A stretch of 64,000 bases of DNA from Desulfopila inferna (GTDB taxonomy: Bacteria; Desulfobacterota; Desulfobulbia; Desulfobulbales; Desulfocapsaceae), in the NCBI RefSeq assembly GCF_016919005.1, contig NZ_JAFFQE010000002.1, positions 372,001 through 436,000 on the forward strand. The letters run 5' to 3'. Shown here one piece after another: positions 58,421 through 64,000 of this stretch (positions are counted from its first letter, which is position 1; every line of letters starts with the position of its first letter). The translations under genes and the position numbers were made by a program. The notes under the pieces are model-generated. The model was given only the letters and a program-made list of their open reading frames with translations, did not search any database and was not told the DNA's origin.

Positions 58421-59335
58421 ATGCTTCTTTTCTTTGAACAGATTCTCAATGGTCTGCAACTCGGGATCACTCTCTTTCTGATGTCGGCGGGATTGACTCT
58501 CGTTTTCGGCATAATGCAGGTTATCAACCTGGCACACGGTTCTTTCTACATGATTGGCGCCTATGTCTGCGCCACCGTGGCGGCCCGGTCCGGATCGTTT
58601 CTTCTTGGTATGGCGCTCGCTCTGCCGGCCGCGGCCCTCTGTGGCATGCTGATGGAATTTGTCATCCTGCGACGGCTCTATAAACGTGAACATCTCGATC
58701 AGGTTCTGGCAACCTTCGGGCTGATCATGTTTTTCAATGAACTCACCCGAATCCTCTGGGGACGCCAGCCCCTCTACCTCAATGTGCCGTCATGGCTCAG
58801 CGGCAGTATTGAGCTGCTGCCCGATCTTGTCTATCCGGTATACCGCCTTGCCGTCATCGGCGTCGGTCTGTTCGTGGCCCTGGCTCTGTGGTTCATGTTT
58901 TCACGGACCAGGTTGGGCATGCAGATAAGGGCCGGAGCCTCGAACCGCGACATGATCGGCGCTTTGGGCGTCAATATCAAACTGCTCTACACCATGGTAT
59001 TCGGACTCGGCACAATGCTGGCGGGACTGGCCGGTGTTATGGCCGGTCCCATTCTTGCCGTGGAAGCGGGCATGGGAGAATCCATTCTCATTCTGACCTT
59101 CGTGGTGATCGTCATCGGAGGAATCGGCTCAATCCGGGGAGCCGTCGCCGGGGCACTGCTGGTCGGCCTGGTCGATACTCTCGGACGGGCCTTTCTGCCC
59201 ACCCTGTTCCGCCTGGTGTTCGAATCGGCCACCGCCGACGCTGCTGCTGCTTCTCTTTCCTCGATGGCCATTTATATCCTTATGGCAGCGGTTCTCGTAT
59301 GGAAACCCACAGGCCTTTTTCCGGCGCACAGCTAA
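58421..59335 (+). CDS. Branched-chain-type ABC transporter permease (LivH-like)
   Basis: The 304-residue inner-membrane protein has about eight helices with the family segments GLTLVFGIMQVINLAHGSFY and VVIVIGGIGSIRGAVAGALL. No ribosome-binding site is seen because the GC-rich stem-loop ends seven bases before the ATG. The TAA overlaps the ATG of livM by one base (TAATG). Confidence 0.9.
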   Translation: MLLFFEQILNGLQLGITLFLMSAGLTLVFGIMQVINLAHGSFYMIGAYVCATVAARSGSFLLGMALALPAAALCGMLMEFVILRRLYKREHLDQVLATFGLIMFFNELTRILWGRQPLYLNVPSWLSGSIELLPDLVYPVYRLAVIGVGLFVALALWFMFSRTRLGMQIRAGASNRDMIGALGVNIKLLYTMVFGLGTMLAGLAGVMAGPILAVEAGMGESILILTFVVIVIGGIGSIRGAVAGALLVGLVDTLGRAFLPTLFRLVFESATADAAAASLSSMAIYILMAAVLVWKPTGLFPAHS

Positions 59336-60327
59336 TGAAAGCAAATTTTCGAAAAACAGCGGCGATTACCCTTGGTGCAGTCTTTCTGCTCCTTCTCCCG
59401 GTTGCCGCCATTTTGGCGCAGGAGCCCTATTTCATCTCCCTGTTCAGCAGGATCCTCATCTACGCCCTGGCCGCCGTCAGTCTGGATCTATTGCTCGGCT
59501 ATGCCGGCATGATCAGTCTCGGCCACGCCGCCTATGTCGGCATCGGCGCCTATGTAGTCGGTATATTCTTTTATCATGCCTCCGAGATGGAACCGCTTTT
59601 CTCTTTTCCTTTTCTTCTACAGGGAAGTGAAAACGCTATGCTGGTGCTGCCCCTGGCTGTCCTCGTCTCTGCCTTTTTTGCCATGGTCATTGGTTCACTC
59701 TGCCTGAGGACCAAGGGCATGCATTTTATCATGATCACCCTGGCCTTTGCCCAGATGCTCTATTACTTCTTTGTCTCCCTGGGAAAATACGGCGGAGACG
59801 ACGGTCTCTCCCTTTATTCGCGCTCAACCATGCCGGGCCTGGATCTGGATAATGATCTGCAATTCTATTATTTCTGTCTCTTCCTGCTCATGGGTTTTCT
59901 CTTCATGGCCAAGAGGCTGGTGGAATCCCGTTTTGGCCTGATGATCAGAGGAGGCAGCAACAACGAGCGGCGTCTCTGTGCCCTGGGGATCAACTCCTAT
60001 AAATACAAGCTGGCCTGTTTTGTCATCGCCGGCGCCGGAGCCGGTCTGGCAGGAGGACTGCTGGCTAACCAGACGGAATACGTCAGCCCCGGTCTGATGC
60101 ACTGGACCCTTTCCGGGGAATTGATGGTTATGGTCCTGCTCGGCGGCCTGGGCACGATCTTCGGCCCGGTCCTGGGTGCCGCGGTCTTTCTTCTGCTCGA
60201 GGAAACCCTGGCCATGTATACCGAACATTGGATGGTCTATATGGGACCCTTTCTGGTTATCGTTGTGCTCTTTGCCAAACGCGGTCTGTTCGGCCTCATT
60301 ACCGGGGAGAAACACAACAATGGTTGA
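59335..60327 (+). CDS. Branched-chain-type ABC transporter permease (LivM-like)
   Basis: The 330-residue inner-membrane protein has about nine helices and the LivM hallmarks DLLLGYAGMISLGHAAYVGI and INSYKYKLACFVIAGAGAGL. The open frame begins far upstream at 58888, but ATG 59335, overlapping the livH stop by one base, gives the correct N-terminus before the first helix. Confidence 0.9.
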   Translation: MKANFRKTAAITLGAVFLLLLPVAAILAQEPYFISLFSRILIYALAAVSLDLLLGYAGMISLGHAAYVGIGAYVVGIFFYHASEMEPLFSFPFLLQGSENAMLVLPLAVLVSAFFAMVIGSLCLRTKGMHFIMITLAFAQMLYYFFVSLGKYGGDDGLSLYSRSTMPGLDLDNDLQFYYFCLFLLMGFLFMAKRLVESRFGLMIRGGSNNERRLCALGINSYKYKLACFVIAGAGAGLAGGLLANQTEYVSPGLMHWTLSGELMVMVLLGGLGTIFGPVLGAAVFLLLEETLAMYTEHWMVYMGPFLVIVVLFAKRGLFGLITGEKHNNG

Positions 60328-61069
60328 AACAATCCTCGAAGTGAAGGGCCTCAATAAATCATATGGCGCCTTGCAGGCCACAAAAGAACTGAGCTTCGCT
60401 GTTGAGCGAGGGCACATCCACGCTCTCATCGGGCCCAACGGCGCCGGCAAAACCACCCTGGTCAATCAGCTGACCGGAGATATCCGCTCCGACAGTGGCA
60501 GGATAATATATAAAAACAAGGACATAACCGGACTCAGGGATTACCGCAGGGCACGACTGGGAATCGCCAGGTCTTTTCAGATCACCCACATCTTTGAGAA
60601 TCTCAGCGTTGCCGAAAACATGGCCCTTTCCATCTGCGCCAATGACGGTCATAATTTCCGCTTCTGGTCCGACAGTATGAAAAGCAGAATCGTCAGGGAA
60701 AAACTGCCCGAAGCGCTGGAACGCATCGACCTGAACGGTCGAGCCGATGTACGGGCAAGCGCTCTGTCGCACGGCGAGAAGCGACAGCTCGAGGTGGGCA
60801 TGGCGCTCACCGGCAAACCCGAGTTTCTTATACTTGATGAACCCATGGCCGGATTGGGTCCAGGCGGGACCATCGAGCTTTCCAAGTTGATAAAAAGGCT
60901 CAAGGGTGATCTGACCATCCTGCTGGTGGAACATGATATGGACGTGGTCTTTGCCCTTGCCGATATTATCACGGTGCTGGTATACGGCGAAAATATCCTC
61001 ACCGCACCTCCCAGTGAAATCCGGCGGGATGAGCGGGTGCGCTCCGCTTACCTTGGAGAAGGTGAGTAA
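60320..61069 (+). CDS. Branched-chain-type ABC transporter ATPase (LivG-like)
   Basis: The 249-residue ATPase has Walker A GPNGAGKTT, signature LSHGEKRQLEVGMAL, Walker B FLILDEPMAGLGP and switch histidine in LVEHDMDVV. It overlaps livM by eight bases. A longer frame from 60176 is only livM sequence in another frame. Its stop overlaps the ATG of the next gene by one base. Confidence 0.9.
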   Translation: MVETILEVKGLNKSYGALQATKELSFAVERGHIHALIGPNGAGKTTLVNQLTGDIRSDSGRIIYKNKDITGLRDYRRARLGIARSFQITHIFENLSVAENMALSICANDGHNFRFWSDSMKSRIVREKLPEALERIDLNGRADVRASALSHGEKRQLEVGMALTGKPEFLILDEPMAGLGPGGTIELSKLIKRLKGDLTILLVEHDMDVVFALADIITVLVYGENILTAPPSEIRRDERVRSAYLGEGE

Positions 61070-61770
61070 TGCTTAAGCTTGATAAAATTGACACCTTTTA
61101 CGGAGAAAGCCAGGCGCTGTTTAAGGTCTCGCTCCAGGTCAAAGAAGCCGAGGTCGTCACTCTTCTCGGCAGAAACGGCATGGGAAAAAGTACGACGATC
61201 CGCTCCATCATGGGTCTCACCCCGATCCGGCATGGGCAGATTTCCTTCGCTGAAAAACTAATCCACACATTGCCAAGCTACAGTATCGCCCGCCTGGGGC
61301 TTGGTCTGGTGCCGGAGGGCAGGCAGATTTTCCCCAATCTCACCGTCCGCGAAAATCTCATCGCCACGGCCTCTAATTTTACCGGATCGGCTACCCCCTA
61401 TACCACTGACGATATCTTCACCATCTTTCCGCGGCTTAAGGACAGGCTTAACAACTTCGGCAATCAGCTCTCCGGGGGCGAACAACAGATGCTTGCGGTC
61501 GGCAGAGCCCTGATGATCAATCCCAGATTGCTCATTCTCGATGAGGCCACCGAAGGCCTTGCTCCCCTGGTTCGCCGTGAAATCTGGCGGGGCCTGGCCA
61601 TTCTCAAAAGCAAAGGTCTGGCAATTTTAATAATTGATAAAAATCTCAAGGCTCTGATGAATATAGCAGAGCACCACTATATCATGGAAAAGGGCCAAAT
61701 AGTCTGGGACGGTACTACTGCCGAGCTCCAATCTCTCCCTGATCTCCAGTCCCGCTACCTGGGAGTATGA
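61069..61770 (+). CDS. Branched-chain-type ABC transporter ATPase (LivF-like)
   Basis: The 233-residue ATPase has Walker A GRNGMGKST, signature LSGGEQQMLAVGRAL, Walker B LLILDEATEGLAP and IIDKNLKAL in place of the switch histidine, normal for LivF-type subunits. Its ATG overlaps the livG stop (TAATG). It ends the operon. No terminator hairpin is evident in the following 127 bases. Confidence 0.9.
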   Translation: MLKLDKIDTFYGESQALFKVSLQVKEAEVVTLLGRNGMGKSTTIRSIMGLTPIRHGQISFAEKLIHTLPSYSIARLGLGLVPEGRQIFPNLTVRENLIATASNFTGSATPYTTDDIFTIFPRLKDRLNNFGNQLSGGEQQMLAVGRALMINPRLLILDEATEGLAPLVRREIWRGLAILKSKGLAILIIDKNLKALMNIAEHHYIMEKGQIVWDGTTAELQSLPDLQSRYLGV

Positions 61771-61897
61771 CTTGTGAGATGAGTTTGTCGTGTTATTATA
61801 ATTGTGCCGTGGTGTTCAGAATTTTTTCACATTACTTTACTGGAATACCTTGTTATGCTTACCTGAATTTAAGACAAGGAGCCGATAGCTAAAAAAT

Positions 61898-64000
61898 ATG
61901 ATTGAAAAGATCAAGTCCAGTATAGGTTTTAAGCTGCTTCTTTTACTTACAATCGTCATTATTCTGGCTATTGTCCCACTTACTTTCACCGCCCTGCGTT
62001 CTCTCAAACATTATGGTCAAATAGCCGACGAATTGCACGAAGAGCAAATACGGCTTCAGGCGCTTTCCGGACTAACAAAAATCACCAGCGAGCAAGCGGG
62101 CAGATATCAGGAATATTTTAACCGCATTGCAGCTTCTGCTGCTCTTTTAGGGAGCCAGGCCTCGGCAATTTATGCCGATCTCCCCATTTATTCGGCAATT
62201 CCACTCCAAAAATATTCCTACAAATTATCGAAAAAAAACAATACCTGGAGAAACGACAGTGTCGACCCGGTGGTGACTCTTTACTGGGGGGAAACAGATA
62301 TACCGGCAAAGGTCAGCGAGGAAATGCGGGCCATGACCCATTTGACCCCTCTTTTCAAGAGAGTCTTGCGGGAAAACCCCGAGGCACACGCGGTCCACAC
62401 TATTTTTATTTCAGGGATGGGCCACTACTTCACCAACAATGGTAGAAGCAAAAAAGCTGCATTTGACATATTGCCCACTACGGTATTCGATCTCCGCCAT
62501 GGAGAACCGATGACCATCTTTGGCCGAAAAAAGCAGGAGAAATATGATGTCAAATGGACCGATATATACAAGGACATAGTCACTAATGACTATATGCTGA
62601 CCGCCAGTGCACCTATTTATGATGACAATGATGTGTTTCGTGGCATAACCGGCATCGACATACCTCTCAGTACCATCATAAGTGAAGTTTACGCCTATGA
62701 CAAAATTCCCTCCAAGGACTTGATCCTGTTCTCTTTTATTCTGAACGAAGATGGGCGGATAGTTGCAATGCCGCAAAAATTCGCTCAACTTCTCGGTATA
62801 ACTTTTGATCATCCAGATTTTGCCAATACCGGCGATCGTCTCAATACCTATCTCTGGGAATCACACCATAAGAGCGTCCAGGAGATGGTATATACCGCCA
62901 AGAGGTTAATAAATTATTCGGGAAAGCTCTCGATTGATTCCAAGAATTACTACATCGCTACCAGCAAAATGCCCAAACAGGGATGGATTTTCGGCATAGC
63001 TGTCCTGGAAGAGGATATGCTCCTCTCTGTTGCCGAGAGCCGCCAGGAACTGAGCAAAACCATTAAAAGCATGGCTGCTAAGGGGGTCTTTATTTCTTTG
63101 TTCACGGTGTTTATTGCTGTTTTCATTATTTTTACCTTTCTCAAATATCTGATCACTCCTCTGCGCAAACTTGCTCTTGCAACAACCCAGGTCGCCGCGG
63201 GAGACCTCACGGTCCGCAGCCCGGTAACCTCAACCGATGAAGTCGGTGTTCTGGCGCGTTCGTTCAATTCCATGGTGACGCAACTCGAGGCCGTGCAGAT
63301 GCAGCAAGAGCAGCATTCGAACTCTCTCAAGCTGGAGGTGGAACAGAGAAACGCGGAGCTGTTCAGACAAAAAAAAGATCTGGAAAAAATCATAACCCAG
63401 CTCAAAAGGGAGATTGAGCACAGACAGATAATTTCTGAGGCCCTGCGTCATAGCCAGAAGATGTACATTGATACCCTGGAATCATCCAACGCCGGTGTCT
63501 ATATCGTTGAAGACGGCATCATCAGCTATGTTAATACATCTTTGGCCGAAAACCTTTTTCGTTCCTCCAAGGAGGAACTTGTTGGAAAAAGCCCTCTGGA
63601 ACTTTTTTGCGAAGAGGAACGCCCACTCGCTGCAGAGAACATACAGCAACGCCTCAAAGGTGTGGACATTCCCCCTTATACAATTAAATGTCTTCGTCCG
63701 GATGGCTCTTCTTTTCCTGGAGAAATATGGTCAAGGGTTTCAGCCTGGCAGCATAAGAAGGTACTGGTCGGCACAATTTCCGATATCAGCGATATTAAAA
63801 AGAATGAAGAACGTCTCCAGATCCAGGACCGCCAGCTCCAGCAGTCTCTGCGCGAAAAAGAAGTGCTGCTCAAAGAGATCTACCATCGGACCAAAAACAA
63901 TATGTTGATTATCATATCCATGCTCGATCTGCAGAGCGAGGATTTTGAGGACGAAGGTCTCAAAACCATATTCCAGGAAACCGAAAACCGGATCAGATCG
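61898..64000 (+). CDS. Cache-HAMP-PAS HisKA_2 sensor histidine kinase (cut by window edge)
   Basis: The frame starts at ATG 61898 and is still open at the edge, giving 701 residues. It has a first membrane helix (about residues 11-30), an extracytoplasmic dCache-like sensor (about 35-370), a second helix (about 396-415), a HAMP region (about 415-470, TPLRKLALATTQVAAGDLTV), a coiled coil, a PAS domain (about 520-645) and then EVLLKEIYHRTKNNMLIIIS, the HisKA_2 dimer helix with its phosphorylated histidine. The ATPase domain would follow beyond the window. AAGGAG is 16 bases before the ATG, which is rather far. It may sense a substrate of the preceding importer, by position only. Confidence 0.88.
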   Translation, partial: MIEKIKSSIGFKLLLLLTIVIILAIVPLTFTALRSLKHYGQIADELHEEQIRLQALSGLTKITSEQAGRYQEYFNRIAASAALLGSQASAIYADLPIYSAIPLQKYSYKLSKKNNTWRNDSVDPVVTLYWGETDIPAKVSEEMRAMTHLTPLFKRVLRENPEAHAVHTIFISGMGHYFTNNGRSKKAAFDILPTTVFDLRHGEPMTIFGRKKQEKYDVKWTDIYKDIVTNDYMLTASAPIYDDNDVFRGITGIDIPLSTIISEVYAYDKIPSKDLILFSFILNEDGRIVAMPQKFAQLLGITFDHPDFANTGDRLNTYLWESHHKSVQEMVYTAKRLINYSGKLSIDSKNYYIATSKMPKQGWIFGIAVLEEDMLLSVAESRQELSKTIKSMAAKGVFISLFTVFIAVFIIFTFLKYLITPLRKLALATTQVAAGDLTVRSPVTSTDEVGVLARSFNSMVTQLEAVQMQQEQHSNSLKLEVEQRNAELFRQKKDLEKIITQLKREIEHRQIISEALRHSQKMYIDTLESSNAGVYIVEDGIISYVNTSLAENLFRSSKEELVGKSPLELFCEEERPLAAENIQQRLKGVDIPPYTIKCLRPDGSSFPGEIWSRVSAWQHKKVLVGTISDISDIKKNEERLQIQDRQLQQSLREKEVLLKEIYHRTKNNMLIIISMLDLQSEDFEDEGLKTIFQETENRIRS

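Noticed and set aside
58888-59334. Extension of the LivM frame upstream of 59335
   Set aside because: It is the shadow of livH in another frame and its residues are unlike a membrane permease.

Overview
The window looks like chromosomal DNA of an anaerobic, sulfate-reducer-type bacterium of the Desulfobacterota (Desulfobulbales-like). This is inferred from gene content: a four-subunit 2-oxoacid:ferredoxin oxidoreductase, several acyl-CoA ligases, nrfHA, a desulforedoxin-like zinc ribbon, a DUF3786 protein and many dispersed palindromic repeats. I found no rRNA, tRNA, phage or CRISPR locus.

Layout. 0-2.8 kb: repeats, a radical SAM/SPASM gene and a TetR regulator. 2.8-18.4 kb: a branched-chain amino acid (probably leucine) catabolic region holding a ferredoxin-dependent 2-oxoacid oxidoreductase (four genes), branched-chain aminotransferase, acyl-CoA ligase, thiolase-fold protein with its OB-fold/zinc-ribbon partner, acetoacetate-CoA ligase and isovaleryl-CoA dehydrogenase. 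Three XRE-cupin regulators and several small genes lie among them. 18.9-23.1 kb: a surface-polymer or polyphosphate module of VTC domain, DUF4956, an unrecognised membrane protein and a CotH-like kinase. 23.4-25.5 kb: ammonifying nitrite reductase nrfHA. 26.2-34 kb: a TPR-like protein, SdhAB without a membrane anchor, an EamA / P5CR-like / flavoprotein operon, YwbE and a permease.

34.3-43.8 kb: a branched-chain-type (Liv) ABC importer operon with two acyl-CoA ligases and a UspA protein, interrupted by two copies of a small inverted-repeat element (MITE). 44.3-48.2 kb: a GAF-PAS-LuxR regulator, DUF423, a hotdog thioesterase and a diguanylate cyclase. 48.5-53.8 kb: a periplasmic PaoABCD-like molybdenum aldehyde oxidoreductase operon ending with mocA. 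54.5-56.6 kb: a divergent di-heme cytochrome c and a DUF3786 protein. 57.2-61.8 kb: a second complete Liv operon. 61.9 kb to the edge: the start of a Cache-HAMP-PAS-HisKA_2 sensor kinase.

How it fits together: the Liv importers, aminotransferase, oxidoreductase, CoA ligases, isovaleryl-CoA dehydrogenase, acetoacetate-CoA ligase and thiolase-like protein together suggest uptake and oxidation of amino or organic acids through CoA thioesters, with electrons passed to ferredoxin and flavoproteins. The VTC-DUF4956-unknown-CotH cluster is the best candidate for a poorly described system. The MITE pair and the dispersed hairpin families are the clearest unexplained structures at DNA level.
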